Shown here one piece after another: positions 48,163 through 57,889 of a stretch of DNA of 64,000 nucleotides (its first letter is position 1; every line of letters begins with the position of its first letter). The position numbers and the translations under genes were made by a program. The notes beneath the pieces are model-generated. The model made no database searches and was not told the origin of the DNA. It saw only the letters and a program-made list of their open reading frames with translations. Origin of the DNA: Variovorax sp. OK212 (GTDB lineage Bacteria > Pseudomonadota > Gammaproteobacteria > Burkholderiales > Burkholderiaceae_C); contig NZ_FOLP01000001.1 in the NCBI RefSeq assembly GCF_900112425.1, positions 1,092,082 through 1,156,081 of the forward strand, read 5' to 3'.

Positions 48163-48798
48163 TCACTTGGCGCCGCCCGTGTACTTGGTGACGTTGGTGG
48201 CGCTCACGTGGTAGCCGCTCACGCCCATCATGGAGTCGTTGCGCAGCGTCTGCAGCTTGCCGGTGACCCACACGGTGTCCATGGCGCGGAACTTGGCGCC
48301 CTTCTGCGGCACCACGTGCAGGATCTGGTTGGCCGGCGGCGGCGGCGTGTGGATGCAGGCGCCGAAGTAGGGCACCAGCAGGAACTCGGTGACCTCGCCC
48401 TTGGCTTCCTCGAGCGGCACGATGAAGCCGGGGATCTTCACTTCCACGCCGTTCATCGAGGGGTTGGTCGGTGCGTTGTTCGACACCTCCTGCATCTTCA
48501 TGAGCAGTTCGTTGGCCTTGGGGTCGCCGTCGTCGAGCGCGCCCAGGTCGAGGCCCTTGAACTCCTTGGCCGGGTCCCAGTCCTTGGGCACCAGTTCTTC
48601 CCAGGTGATCTGGCGCGGCTGGCCCGGCGTGGCCTTGGCGGCGGCCGGCGGCGCTGCCTTGCCGCCGAGCGGGTTGGTGGCGGTGGTGTCCTTGGCGGCG
48701 GGCTCGGCCGACCAGGCGGCGGCCGCGAGGCCGGCGCCGGCGATCAGCATGGAAAGCCGCAGGAAGGCCTTGGAGGTCGTTGCGTTGGCGATAGGCAT
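48163..48798 (-). CDS. DUF3299 family exported protein
   Basis: 211 residues. A signal peptide (LRLSMLIAGAGLAAAAWSA) is followed by a Pro/Ala/Lys linker and a domain with TWEELVPKDWDPAKEFKG, VKIPGFIVPLEE and FLLVPYFGACIHTPPPPAN, the DUF3299 signature with a conserved Cys and His. Proteins of this family are found next to ABC transporters and DUF2796 proteins in zinc-related clusters. It is three bases downstream of the permease stop. Confidence 0.84.
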   Translation of the reverse strand: MPIANATTSKAFLRLSMLIAGAGLAAAAWSAEPAAKDTTATNPLGGKAAPPAAAKATPGQPRQITWEELVPKDWDPAKEFKGLDLGALDDGDPKANELLMKMQEVSNNAPTNPSMNGVEVKIPGFIVPLEEAKGEVTEFLLVPYFGACIHTPPPPANQILHVVPQKGAKFRAMDTVWVTGKLQTLRNDSMMGVSGYHVSATNVTKYTGGAK

Positions 48799-48801
48799 GG
48801 T

Positions 48802-50064
48802 TCAGATTCTCGGTGAGAGGCCGTCGGCAAGGGAGAGGCGGTAGGCGCGGATGCCGGGCAGCAGGCTTGCCAACCAGCCGGCGACCAGCAGGCTTGCCAT
48901 CAGCAGCCATTCGTTCAGTGTAGGTTCGGACAGGCTCAGTGTCAGCCCGAACTGCGCCTGCAGCCATGGCGAGAGCAGGGCGATGCCCAGCACCGCCATC
49001 ACCAGGCCGAAGGCCACGCCCAGCACGGTGACCATCGCGCCTTCGAGCGCCAGCAGGGCCAGCACGTGGCGCAGGCCGGCGCCCACGGCGCGCAACACGG
49101 CGAGCTCGCGGCGGCGTTCGTTCAGGCCCGCCATCACCACCGACACCAACCCCGCGAGGCTCACCAGCGCCACCAGCGCCGACATGAGCAGCAGCGCGTT
49201 CTCGCCGATGCCGATCACGCTCCACAGTTCGTCGAGCGCCACGCCGGGCAGGATGGCCATGAGCGGCTCGCCGGTGTAGGTGGAGATCCAGCGCTGCACG
49301 CCGAACACGGCCGCGCGGTTCTTCAGGCCCACCAGCGCGGCCGTCACGTTCTTGGGCGTGAGGTCGAACTTGCGCACCTGCTCGGCCGGAATGTGCACGC
49401 CCGGCATGGGCGCGCCGCCCACCCATTCGAGGTGGATGGCTTCCATGGCCGCCAGGCCGATGTGCACCGTGCGGTCGACCGGCGTGCCGGTGCGCGCGAG
49501 CACGCCGACCACGGTGAAGGGCTTGTCGGCATGCTCGGCCACGTTGAGCTCGCCGCTGCCGTGCGCGAGCGTGATCTTCTGGCCCACGTGGTAGCCGAGC
49601 TTGTCGGCCACCTCGGCGCCGACCACGGCGTCGAACAGTTCGCTGAAGGGCTTGCCCTCGCGCATCTTCAGCAGTTGCCTGTCGCCGTAGCGAAAGCGCG
49701 TGAAGTAGTCGGTGGACGTGGCCAGCACCGCGAAGCCGCGGTGCGAGTCGCCCAGCGACAGCGGCACCACCCAGTCGACACCGGGGTGCGCCTGCAGCGC
49801 CTGCACGCTCTTCCAGGAGATGTTGTTGGTGGCCGCGCCGATGCGGAACACCGAGTACAGCAGCAGCTGCGTGGAGCCGGTGCGCGCGCCCACGATCAGG
49901 TCGGTGCCCGAGACGGACGACGCGAAGTTCTCGCGCAGCTCGGTGCGGATGCGCTCCACGCCCAGCAGCAGGAAGGTCGACAGCGCGATGGAGAACACCG
50001 TGAGCGCGAGCGTGAAGCGGCGGTTCCAGGCACTGCGCCAGGCAATGGAGAAAAGCGCCTTCAT
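48802..50064 (-). CDS. MacB/FtsX-type ABC transporter permease
   Basis: 420 residues from ATG 50064. The topology is the MacB/LolE pattern: one N-terminal helix (FTLALTVFSIALSTFLLLG), a large periplasmic domain (about 45-265), and three C-terminal helices (ALVALVSLAGLVSVVMAG and following). It starts within the stop of its ATPase gene (four-base overlap). Such pairs act in mechanotransmission or lipid and solute transfer, rather than in classical import. The DUF2796 and DUF3299 neighbours suggest a metal-linked function. Confidence 0.9.
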   Translation of the reverse strand: MKALFSIAWRSAWNRRFTLALTVFSIALSTFLLLGVERIRTELRENFASSVSGTDLIVGARTGSTQLLLYSVFRIGAATNNISWKSVQALQAHPGVDWVVPLSLGDSHRGFAVLATSTDYFTRFRYGDRQLLKMREGKPFSELFDAVVGAEVADKLGYHVGQKITLAHGSGELNVAEHADKPFTVVGVLARTGTPVDRTVHIGLAAMEAIHLEWVGGAPMPGVHIPAEQVRKFDLTPKNVTAALVGLKNRAAVFGVQRWISTYTGEPLMAILPGVALDELWSVIGIGENALLLMSALVALVSLAGLVSVVMAGLNERRRELAVLRAVGAGLRHVLALLALEGAMVTVLGVAFGLVMAVLGIALLSPWLQAQFGLTLSLSEPTLNEWLLMASLLVAGWLASLLPGIRAYRLSLADGLSPRI

Positions 50065-50822
50065 GCGTCCACCGCCATGGCGCTGGTCGCTGCGCGGTTG
50101 ATCTCGGGCAGCAGCACGTGCCGCGCGAAGCGCTGCGCAATGCGCTGGTCGTGGCTCACGAACACCAGCGCGCTGTGGTTTTCCACGCAGGCCGTGAGCA
50201 GCACGTCGAGGAAGGCTTCGCGCCGGTCCTCGTCGAGCGCGGAGGTGGGTTCGTCGGCAATCACCACCTCGGGCTGGCCGATGAGCGCGCGCGCCGCGGC
50301 CACGCGCTGCTGCTGGCCCACGGAGAGCTGCAGCGCCTGGCGCTTCCACAGGTTGCGGTCCAGGCCCATCTGGTCGAGCAGGTGTTCGGCCTCCGCGCGC
50401 GAGTTGCCGTTGCGCGAGGCCTGCGCTTCACGCCGGGCCGAGAAGCGGCAGGGCAGCAGCACGTTGTCGAGCACGCTCAGGTAGGGCAGCAGGTTGAACT
50501 GCTGGAAGATGTAGCCCACGTGCGCCACGCGGCTGCGGTCGCGCTGGGTGCCCGAGAGCTGGGACCAGTCGTGGCCCAGCAGCATGACGCGGCCTTCGTC
50601 GGCCACCAGCACACCGGCCAGCAGCGACAGCAGCGTGCTCTTGCCGCAGCCGCTCGGGCCGTGCAGGAACACCGATTCGCCGGCCGCGATGCGAAAGGCC
50701 TCGATGTCGATGCACGGCGTCTTGCCGCCGGGCCAGGTGAAGCGCAGCGCCTCGGCGGCGAGCACGACGCGCAGGGGCGAGCCGGCCGCCGCTGCCGACG
50801 CCGCCTGATGGGTGGTGCTCAC
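50061..50822 (-). CDS. ABC transporter ATP-binding protein (MacB/LolD-like)
   Basis: 253 residues. Walker A GPSGCGKST, Q-loop FQQFNLLPYLSVLDNV, signature LSVGQQQRVAAARAL (a Val replaces the usual Gly in LSGGQ), Walker B VVIADEPTSALDE and switch FVSHDQRI are visible. It drives the permease encoded immediately downstream. It begins three bases after the DUF2796 stop. Confidence 0.92.
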   Translation of the reverse strand: MSTTHQAASAAAAGSPLRVVLAAEALRFTWPGGKTPCIDIEAFRIAAGESVFLHGPSGCGKSTLLSLLAGVLVADEGRVMLLGHDWSQLSGTQRDRSRVAHVGYIFQQFNLLPYLSVLDNVLLPCRFSARREAQASRNGNSRAEAEHLLDQMGLDRNLWKRQALQLSVGQQQRVAAARALIGQPEVVIADEPTSALDEDRREAFLDVLLTACVENHSALVFVSHDQRIAQRFARHVLLPEINRAATSAMAVDA

Positions 50823-50825
50823 GTG

Positions 50826-51419
50826 CTACTTGCCCCAGCTCAGGCGGGCGGGCTGCGCGGCCTGCGCTCCGGCCGGGCGCTTCAGCTGGCGCTTGAACTG
50901 GCCTTGCGCGGAGGCGATCTGCGAATCGATCTGGCGCAGGCCCTTGAACGCGCCGAACAGGTTCACGTCGATGAACTTGGCGGCACCCGCGTTGGTGCAG
51001 TTGAAGGAGAAGGTGGCGTCGAGGTCGGCATGGCCGGCGGGTTCGGCGGGGTCGGGGTTGCCCAGGCCGAGCGCGCCGGAGCGCAGGTCGACCGGGCCGA
51101 GCTTGCAGTTGGCCGCGGGGTCGATCGCGAAGAGCTTGTCGGCCGCGCGCAGCTGGGCCACGGCTTCTTCCACGGCCTTCTTCTCGGCGTCGGTCTTGGG
51201 GGCGCGCTCGAAGCCCACGATGTTGTCCAGCGGCGACTCCATGTCGATCACCACCGTGGGGCCGTCGACGGCCACGTCGAGCTTGAGCTGGCCGTGCACG
51301 TGCGCGTGCTGCTGTTGCGCCTGGGCCGTGAGGAACGGGGCGGCCGCGAAGAGGGCGGCGGCCAGTGCGAGACCGGTGGTGCGTTGCAGTGTCCGGAGTC
51401 GTCGATTCGTCGATGTCAT
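50826..51419 (-). CDS. ZrgA/DUF2796 family periplasmic protein
   Basis: 197 residues. A signal peptide (LALAAALFAAAPFLTAQA) is followed by HAHVHGQLKLDVAVDG, the His-rich start of DUF2796. The family founder, ZrgA of Vibrio, is repressed by zinc and helps zinc acquisition, so a zinc-chaperone role is likely. The start codon overlaps the sulfurtransferase stop by four bases, and the ABC pair follows, indicating a single operon. Confidence 0.84.
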   Translation of the reverse strand: MTSTNRRLRTLQRTTGLALAAALFAAAPFLTAQAQQQHAHVHGQLKLDVAVDGPTVVIDMESPLDNIVGFERAPKTDAEKKAVEEAVAQLRAADKLFAIDPAANCKLGPVDLRSGALGLGNPDPAEPAGHADLDATFSFNCTNAGAAKFIDVNLFGAFKGLRQIDSQIASAQGQFKRQLKRPAGAQAAQPARLSWGK

Positions 51420-52324
51420 GGTTCAGCGCCTTGCCGGGTCGGCAGCCCCGGCGTGTTGCTCCATTCGCTCCAGCTGCCGGCATAGAGCGCGGTCGTCCCC
51501 AGGCCCGCGATCTGCATCGCGAGCAGGTTGGGCACGGCGCTCACGCCACTGCCGCATTGGTGGACAACGCTCGCCGGGTCGCGTCCCGCGAGCAGCGATT
51601 CGAACTCGGCACGCAATTGCGATGCCGGCTTGAACTTGCCGTCGGGACCGATGTTCTCGGCGAAGGGGCGGTTGAGTGCCCCGGGGATGTGACCGGCAAT
51701 CGGGTCCAGAGGTTCCACCTCGCCACGGTAACGTGCACCGGCACGCGCATCGATCAGGTTCTGGTCAGGCTGGCCGAGCCGGCGCACCACCGTGGCGGTG
51801 GTGACGAGCTTCGCAATGGGCTCGCCCGTGACGAAGTTCGACTGGAAGCGCGCGGGCTCCTCGCGGTTCGTGACCTCGCCGCCCGCGGCCTGCCAGGCCT
51901 GCAGGCCGCCGTCGAGCACGGACACGGCGTCGTGGCCCATCCACTTGAGCATCCACCACAGGCGCCCGCAGTAGTTGGCGCCGTTGCGGTCGTACACCAC
52001 GGCCTGCATGCCGTTGGCAAAGCCGATGCCCGAGAGCCACTGCGCGAACTTCTCGCGGCTGGGCAGCGGGTGGCGCCCGCCGGAGGCCGGCACGCCGTCG
52101 TCCTGCGCCACCACCACGTCGCCGTGCGCGCCGGGGGCGCCGTGCCTGGCGCTCAGGTCGGTGTCGAGGTTGGCGTGGTGCGCGCCCGGGATGTGCGCGG
52201 CGGCGTACTGCTGCGCGCCGGCGTCGGGCTTCATGAGGTCGAAGCTGCAGTCGAAGACCATGAAGGGCTGATCGCCCGCCTGCAGCTGGTGGAGTTGTTC
52301 GACGGAGATGAGGGTGGTGTACAT
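51416..52324 (-). CDS. sseA: Rhodanese-domain sulfurtransferase (3-mercaptopyruvate sulfurtransferase type)
   Basis: 302 residues from ATG 52324. Two rhodanese domains are present: an inactive N-terminal one (VFDCSFDLMKPDAGAQQYAAAH, HIPGAHHANLD) and a catalytic C-terminal one with nucleophile Cys257 in HQCGSGVSA, the CGSGV(S/T)A signature of mercaptopyruvate enzymes. It transfers sulfane sulfur to cyanide or thiols. It lies between the EamA exporter and the DUF2796 gene in the same operon, and its stop overlaps the DUF2796 start. Confidence 0.9.
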   Translation of the reverse strand: MYTTLISVEQLHQLQAGDQPFMVFDCSFDLMKPDAGAQQYAAAHIPGAHHANLDTDLSARHGAPGAHGDVVVAQDDGVPASGGRHPLPSREKFAQWLSGIGFANGMQAVVYDRNGANYCGRLWWMLKWMGHDAVSVLDGGLQAWQAAGGEVTNREEPARFQSNFVTGEPIAKLVTTATVVRRLGQPDQNLIDARAGARYRGEVEPLDPIAGHIPGALNRPFAENIGPDGKFKPASQLRAEFESLLAGRDPASVVHQCGSGVSAVPNLLAMQIAGLGTTALYAGSWSEWSNTPGLPTRQGAEP

Positions 52325-52353
52325 GGCGCGTGCTCCTTCGAAAAAAATGAGGT

Positions 52354-53286
52354 TCAGTGCTCTTCGGCCGGCGCCTTGGGCACCGCCCGTTGCCGCAACA
52401 CGGTTGCAGCAATGCCGCTCGCAATGATCAGGGCCATGCCGCCCCAGCCGGCGCTGTCGATGTGGTCGTCGAACACCACCACGCTGTAGAACGCCGCGAA
52501 GACGATGCCCGAATACTGCAGGTTGGCGACCACCAGCGTACCGGCTTGCGTCTTGGCGGTGGCGTAGGCGCGCGTCATGCACAGCTGTCCGAGCGCGGCC
52601 AGCAAGCCGATCGGCAGCAGCCACAGCGCATGCTGCCACGTCCATGCGCCGCCGCCCGAAAACCCCGTGGCGGCCGTGGCGAAGGCGCCGGCCACGGCCG
52701 AGCCGACCGCGAAGTAGAAGACGGTGCGCAGCTCGGGCTCGCCGATGCGCGACAGCGCCACCACCTGCATGTAGGCGAACGCGGCCGTGAGGCCCGACAG
52801 CAGGCCCAGCAGGCCCGCGAAGCCCTCGTTGCCGTTGACGCTGGGCTTGAGCATGAGCACCACGCCCACGAAACCGGTGAGCACCGTCATGGCCAGAACG
52901 CCCTGCAGCGGCGGGCGCTCCACCCGGCCGTCGCGCCCGGGCACGGGCACCCAGGCCAGCAGCGCGCCGCCGACCAGGAAGGCCGCGACCCACACGCTGC
53001 TCATGTAGTTGAGCGTGACGGCGGTGGCCAGCGGCATGTGGGCGATGGCATAGAACCACGCGCCGAGCGACACCACGCCGATGGTGCTGCGCCAGGCGTG
53101 CATGCCGGGGTAGCGGGTGGCCAGCGACACGCCGCGGTTGCGCGCCAGCAGCCAGAGAAAGACGATGCCGATCAGCCCGCGGCCGAGCACCATTTCGCCG
53201 CTGTTGAACCACGCCGAGGCGATCTTCACGACCACGCTCATCGTGGCGAACAAAAAGGCGCCGAGCACCATCCAGAGCGCTTGCAT
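52354..53286 (-). CDS. EamA/DMT-superfamily transporter
   Basis: 310 residues with about ten hydrophobic helices in two repeated halves, typical of the drug/metabolite transporter superfamily. The N-terminus (MQALWMVLGAFLFATMSVVVKIAS) and a later GLTAAFAYMQVVALSRIGEPE match EamA proteins. Substrates of the family range from amino acids to nucleosides; none can be assigned. The stop is 29 bases before the sulfurtransferase start. Confidence 0.9.
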   Translation of the reverse strand: MQALWMVLGAFLFATMSVVVKIASAWFNSGEMVLGRGLIGIVFLWLLARNRGVSLATRYPGMHAWRSTIGVVSLGAWFYAIAHMPLATAVTLNYMSSVWVAAFLVGGALLAWVPVPGRDGRVERPPLQGVLAMTVLTGFVGVVLMLKPSVNGNEGFAGLLGLLSGLTAAFAYMQVVALSRIGEPELRTVFYFAVGSAVAGAFATAATGFSGGGAWTWQHALWLLPIGLLAALGQLCMTRAYATAKTQAGTLVVANLQYSGIVFAAFYSVVVFDDHIDSAGWGGMALIIASGIAATVLRQRAVPKAPAEEH

Positions 53287-53382
53287 CGTCTCTACTTTAT
53301 GAAAGGGAAGGGGGAGAAAGAGGTGCCCGGGTGGCCCCGGGACTTGCTGGATGCGTTCGCGCGGCGGGCACCAGGGCGGGCG

Positions 53383-54528
53383 TCACGCGATCTTGTTCTG
53401 CATGGCCACGCGGTACCACTCGTGGAACTGCTGCATGCCGTCTTCCATCGGGCTCTGGTAGGGCCCGGTCTCGTTGTCGCCGCGCAGCATGAGCGCGCGG
53501 CGCCCGGCGTCCATGCGCTCGGCGATCTCGTCGTCCTCCACGCAGGTTTCCATGTAGGCGGCCTGCTGGGCCTCGACGAATTCGCGCTCGAAGGCGACGA
53601 TTTCCTCGGGGTAGAAGAACTCGACCATGTTGAGCGTCTTGGTCGGGCTCACGGGGTGCAGGGTCGACACCGTGAGCACGTGCGGATACCACTCGACCAT
53701 CACGTGCGGGTAGTAGGTCAGCCAGATGGCGCCGTACTTCGGCGGCTTGCCGTCGCGGTACTTGAGCAATTGCTCCTGCCACTTCTGGTAGACCGGGCTG
53801 CCGGCGCGGCCCAGGCGGTTGGCCACGCCCACCGTCTGCACCGAATAGCGCGGCTTGAACTCCCAGCGCAGGTCGTCGCAGGTGACGAAGCTGCCCAGCC
53901 CCGGGTGGAACGGGCCGACGTGGTAGTCCTCGAGGTAGACCTCGATGAAGGTCTTCCAGTTGTAGTTGCACTCGTGCAGCTCGACGCGGTCGAGCGCGTA
54001 GCCCGAGAAGTCGAGGTCGGCCTGCGGCCCGAGGCCGGCCATGTCGGCCGCCACGTCGGGGCCCGAGCCGTCCGGGTTCTTCTCGAACAAAAGCCCGTTC
54101 CATTCGGTGAGCGGGTAGTTGTGCAGGTTCAGGCAGGGGTCGTGATCGAAATGCGGGGCGCCGATCAGCGTGCCGGTGGTGCGGGCGTCGCTCGCGGCAT
54201 AGGTCCAGCGGTGCAGCGGGCAGACGATGTTGCCGCCGGCCTGGTTGTCGAGCTGGCCCCGGCCCTGCAGGATCAGGGCCTGGCGGTGGCGGCACACGTT
54301 GGAGATCAGCTCCACGCCCTTGGGCGTGTGCACCAGCGCGCGGCCCTGGTGCTCCTGGGGCAGGGTGTGGAAGTTGCCCTGTTCGGGCACGGCCAGGCGA
54401 TGGCCGACGTAGCGGGGCCCTCGCGCAAAAAGGTTCTGCATTTCGCGGGCATACAGGGCCTCGTCGAAATACGCGGAAACTGGAAGTTGGCTCGTGGCCT
54501 GCTGCAGTTGAAGACTTAAATCAGACAT
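53383..54528 (-). CDS. Rieske-type aromatic-ring-hydroxylating oxygenase, alpha subunit
   Basis: 381 residues from ATG 54528. The Rieske [2Fe-2S] ligands are CRHRQ (Cys79, His81) and CPLHRW (Cys103, His106). The mononuclear iron site is in EVYLEDYHVGPFHPGL (His203, His208) with a later Asp ligand expected. It would catalyse NAD(P)H-driven hydroxylation or demethylation with a reductase supplied elsewhere; no ferredoxin or reductase is adjacent. The substrate is unknown. It diverges from xseB-ispA-dxs, a layout I also associate with other Burkholderiales. Confidence 0.88.
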   Translation of the reverse strand: MSDLSLQLQQATSQLPVSAYFDEALYAREMQNLFARGPRYVGHRLAVPEQGNFHTLPQEHQGRALVHTPKGVELISNVCRHRQALILQGRGQLDNQAGGNIVCPLHRWTYAASDARTTGTLIGAPHFDHDPCLNLHNYPLTEWNGLLFEKNPDGSGPDVAADMAGLGPQADLDFSGYALDRVELHECNYNWKTFIEVYLEDYHVGPFHPGLGSFVTCDDLRWEFKPRYSVQTVGVANRLGRAGSPVYQKWQEQLLKYRDGKPPKYGAIWLTYYPHVMVEWYPHVLTVSTLHPVSPTKTLNMVEFFYPEEIVAFEREFVEAQQAAYMETCVEDDEIAERMDAGRRALMLRGDNETGPYQSPMEDGMQQFHEWYRVAMQNKIA

Positions 54529-54711
54529 GGAGGACCTGACCAAGCTCCCCACAGGGAGGAAAGGAAAAAGAACGGAAAGGCGCCGCCTGTGTGGATCGGC
54601 GGCCCGAAGAGGTGCGCTGACTTCGTCAACGAGAGAAGTTCGCATTGTACCCGGGGACCCCTGTTTTGGTCCCCGCCCTAAAATGCCCGGTTTCACCCAC
54701 GTTTCGCTTGC

Positions 54712-54978
54712 ATGCCCAAGGTGCCTTCTCCTTCCACGTCCAGCCCGGCGGCGACGCCCGACACCGGTCCGCTGCCCGCCAGTTACGAAGCCGGGCTCCA
54801 GGAGCTGGAACAACTGGTCGCGGAACTCGAATCGGGCCAGTTGCCGCTCGACCAGCTGCTCGGCAGCTACCAGCGCGGCGCCGCGCTGCTCGCCTTCTGC
54901 CGCGACAAGCTGCAGGCGGTCGAAGACCAGATCAAGGTGCTCGACGCGGGCAGCCTGAAGGTCTGGGCGGCCGAATGA
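54712..54978 (+). CDS. xseB: Exodeoxyribonuclease VII small subunit
   Basis: 88 residues. The short helical protein contains [20 protein letters not shown] and [15 protein letters not shown], the conserved XseB core. It complexes with XseA to degrade single-stranded DNA. It starts the xseB-ispA-dxs operon, and its stop overlaps the ispA start (ATGA at 54975). Confidence 0.93.
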   Translation: MPKVPSPSTSSPAATPDTGPLPASYEAGLQELEQLVAELESGQLPLDQLLGSYQRGAALLAFCRDKLQAVEDQIKVLDAGSLKVWAAE

Positions 54979-55898
54979 GCACCGCCACCACGATGAATTC
55001 CCCCCGTTGGGACGCGAAGACCCTGGCCGGCTGGAGCGAACCCCATCTGGCGAACGTCGAGTCGGCGCTGTCGCGCTGGGTCGGCGTCGATGCCCCCGTG
55101 CTGCTGGGCGACGCCATGCGCTACGCCGTGCTCGACGGCGGCAAGCGGCTGCGGCCCCTGCTGGTGCTGGCCGCCAGCGAAGCCGTCGGCGGCAACGTTG
55201 CCGCGGCGCTGCGTGCGGCCTGCGCCACCGAGCTGATCCACGCCTATTCGCTGGTGCACGACGACCTGCCGTGCATGGACAACGATGTGCTGCGGCGCGG
55301 CAAGCCCACGGTGCACGTGAAGTTCGGCGAGGCCGACGCCCTGCTGGCCGGCGACGCGCTGCAGGCCCTGGCCTTCGAGCTGCTGACGCCCGAAGGCGAC
55401 GAGATTTCCCCCGCCACCCAGGCCACGCTGTGCCGCCTGCTCGCGCGCGCCGCGGGCAGCCAGGGCATGGCCGGCGGCCAGGCGATCGACCTGGCCAGCG
55501 TGGGCATTGCACTGGACGAAGCGCAGCTGCGCGAAATGCACCGCCTGAAGACCGGCGCGCTGCTGCAGGGCAGCGTCGAGATGGGCGCGGCCTGCGGCCC
55601 CGTCAGCGCCACGGCGCTGGATGCGCTGCGCGGCTACGGCGCGGCCATCGGTCTCGCGTTCCAGGTGGTCGACGACATCCTCGACGTCACCGCCGACTCG
55701 CAGACCCTGGGCAAGACCGCCGGCAAGGACGCCGCGGCCGACAAGCCCACCTACGTTTCGCTGCTCGGCCTCGACGGCGCGCGGGCCCAGGCCCGCCAGC
55801 TGCTGGCCGACGCGCTCGCCGCGCTGGACCGGAGCGGCCTGGCCGACACGGCCGCCCTGCGCGCGCTGGCCCACATGGTGGTCGATCGCGACCGCTGA
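54975..55898 (+). CDS. ispA: Polyprenyl synthetase (farnesyl diphosphate synthase type)
   Basis: 307 residues. The two aspartate-rich motifs are intact: DDLPCMDND (Asp96-Asp104) and DDILDVTAD (Asp233-Asp241). [18 protein letters not shown] contains the isopentenyl-diphosphate-binding basic region. It condenses isopentenyl diphosphate with dimethylallyl and geranyl diphosphate to farnesyl diphosphate for quinone and undecaprenyl synthesis. It is coupled to xseB and followed by dxs. Confidence 0.94.
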   Translation: MSTATTMNSPRWDAKTLAGWSEPHLANVESALSRWVGVDAPVLLGDAMRYAVLDGGKRLRPLLVLAASEAVGGNVAAALRAACATELIHAYSLVHDDLPCMDNDVLRRGKPTVHVKFGEADALLAGDALQALAFELLTPEGDEISPATQATLCRLLARAAGSQGMAGGQAIDLASVGIALDEAQLREMHRLKTGALLQGSVEMGAACGPVSATALDALRGYGAAIGLAFQVVDDILDVTADSQTLGKTAGKDAAADKPTYVSLLGLDGARAQARQLLADALAALDRSGLADTAALRALAHMVVDRDR

Positions 55899-55919
55899 GA
55901 GAAAAGAACAAACCTCCTC

Positions 55920-57776
55920 ATGGCTCCGTTGCTCCCCACACTCCACGACCCCGCGCCGATCCGCAAGTACGACCGGGCCCAGCTGCGCCAGCTGTCCGAC
56001 GAGGTGCGCGCCTGCGTGCTCGACAACGTCTCGCGCACCGGCGGCCACCTGAGCTCCAACCTCGGCACGGTCGAGCTCACGGTCGCGCTGCACCACGTGT
56101 TCAACACGCCGCACGACCGGCTGGTGTGGGACGTGGGCCACCAGACCTACCCGCACAAGATCCTGACGGGCCGGCGCGAGCGCATGCCCACGCTGCGCCA
56201 GCTCGGCGGCATCTCGGGCTTTCCGCAGCGCACCGAGAGCGAGTACGACACCTTCGGCACGGCGCACTCGTCGACCAGCATCTCGGCCGCCCTGGGCATG
56301 GCCATGGGCGCCAAGCAGAAGGGCGAGGACCGCCACACCGTGGCCATCATCGGCGACGGCGCGCTCACGGCCGGCATGGCCTTCGAGGCGCTGAACAACG
56401 CCGGCGTGTGCGACTGCAAGCTGCTGGTCATCCTGAACGACAACGACATGTCGATCAGCCCGCCGGTGGGCGCGCTCAACCGCTACCTCGCGCAGCTGAT
56501 GAGCGGCAACTTCTACGCCGCCGCCAAGAACGTGGGCAAGAGCGTGTTGCGCAACGCACCGCCGCTGTTCGAGCTGGCCAAGCGCCTCGAGCAGCATGCC
56601 AAGGGCATGGTCGTGCCGGCCACGCTGTTCGAGCAGTTCGGCTTCAACTACGTCGGCCCTATCGACGGCCACGACCTCGACTCGCTGGTGCCCACGCTCG
56701 AAAACCTCAAGCACCTGGACGGCCCGCAGTTCCTGCACGTGGTCACCAAGAAGGGCCAGGGCTACAAGCTGGCCGAGGCCGACCCGGTGGCCTACCACGG
56801 CCCCGGCAAGTTCGATCCGCAGGTGGGGCTGGTCAAGTCGACCGCCGTGGTCAAGCAGACCTTCACGCAGGTGTTCGGCCAGTGGCTGTGCGACACCGCC
56901 GCCGCCGACGGCCGCCTCGTGGGCATCACGCCCGCGATGCGCGAAGGCTCGGGGCTGGTGGAGTTCGAGAAGCGCTTTCCCGAGCGCTACTACGACGTCG
57001 GCATTGCCGAGCAGCACGCCGTGACCTTCGCGGCCGGCCTGGCCTGCGAAGGGCTCAAGCCGGTGGTGGCGATCTACTCGACCTTCCTGCAGCGCGCCTA
57101 CGACCAGCTGATTCACGACGTGGCGATCCAGAACCTGCCGGTGGTGTTCGCGCTCGACCGCGCGGGCCTGGTCGGCGCCGACGGCGCGACGCACGCGGGT
57201 GCGTACGACATTCCGTTCCTGCGCTGCATTCCGAACATGAGCATCGCGTGCCCGGCCGACGAGCGCGAATGCCGCCAGCTGCTGTCGAGTGCCTACGAAC
57301 AGAACCACCCGGTGTCGGTGCGCTATCCGCGCGGCGCGGGTGCCGGCGTGGCGCCGCACCTGTCGCTCGACGCGCTGCCGTTCGGCAAGGGCGAGGTTCG
57401 CCGCGAAGGAAAGCGCATCGCCATCCTCGCGTTCGGCACGCTGCTGTACCCCGCGCTCACCGCCGCCGAATCGCTCGACGCCACGGTGGTCAACATGCGC
57501 TGGGCCAAGCCGCTGGACGTCGAGCTGCTGCTGAAGGTGGCGGCCACGCACGACGCGATCGTCACGCTCGAAGAGGGCGCCATCATGGGCGGCGCGGGCA
57601 GTGCGGTGCTCGAAGCACTGCAGGCCGCGAACGTGCACAAGCCGGTGCTGCAGCTGGGCCTGCCCGACCGCTTCATCGAACATGGCGACCCGGCCAAGCT
57701 GCTGTCGGGCATCGGCCTGGACGCGGCGGGCATCGAGGCCGCCATTCGCCAGCGCTACGTTTCCAGCGCAGGGTAA
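55920..57776 (+). CDS. dxs: 1-deoxy-D-xylulose-5-phosphate synthase
   Basis: 618 residues. The thiamine-diphosphate-binding motif [16 protein letters not shown] is near 143, and the transketolase pyrimidine domain has [16 protein letters not shown]. It condenses pyruvate and glyceraldehyde 3-phosphate in the first step of the non-mevalonate isoprenoid pathway. Its place after ispA supplies the same pathway. Complete and typical in length. Confidence 0.96.
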   Translation: MAPLLPTLHDPAPIRKYDRAQLRQLSDEVRACVLDNVSRTGGHLSSNLGTVELTVALHHVFNTPHDRLVWDVGHQTYPHKILTGRRERMPTLRQLGGISGFPQRTESEYDTFGTAHSSTSISAALGMAMGAKQKGEDRHTVAIIGDGALTAGMAFEALNNAGVCDCKLLVILNDNDMSISPPVGALNRYLAQLMSGNFYAAAKNVGKSVLRNAPPLFELAKRLEQHAKGMVVPATLFEQFGFNYVGPIDGHDLDSLVPTLENLKHLDGPQFLHVVTKKGQGYKLAEADPVAYHGPGKFDPQVGLVKSTAVVKQTFTQVFGQWLCDTAAADGRLVGITPAMREGSGLVEFEKRFPERYYDVGIAEQHAVTFAAGLACEGLKPVVAIYSTFLQRAYDQLIHDVAIQNLPVVFALDRAGLVGADGATHAGAYDIPFLRCIPNMSIACPADERECRQLLSSAYEQNHPVSVRYPRGAGAGVAPHLSLDALPFGKGEVRREGKRIAILAFGTLLYPALTAAESLDATVVNMRWAKPLDVELLLKVAATHDAIVTLEEGAIMGGAGSAVLEALQAANVHKPVLQLGLPDRFIEHGDPAKLLSGIGLDAAGIEAAIRQRYVSSAG

Positions 57777-57837
57777 ACCCCCGCCGGGCACCTGTAAGCG
57801 CGTTTTTACAATCAAGAAGACTTACACAAAAGTCCCC

Positions 57838-57867
57838 AACGCGGTCACAAGCCGCGTTTCGTTTTTT
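57838..57867 (+). terminator. Terminator between dxs and the TRAP binding protein (possible leader attenuator)
   Basis: AACGCGG (57838-57844) and CCGCGTT (57852-57858) form a seven-base stem around TCACAAG, followed by TCGTTTTTT. It lies only 22 bases before the start codon of the next gene. It may end dxs, or, if the promoter of the next gene lies upstream (AT-rich segment near 57805), attenuate it. Confidence 0.7.
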
Positions 57868-57889
57868 CCAAGAACTCGGAGTGCATTCA

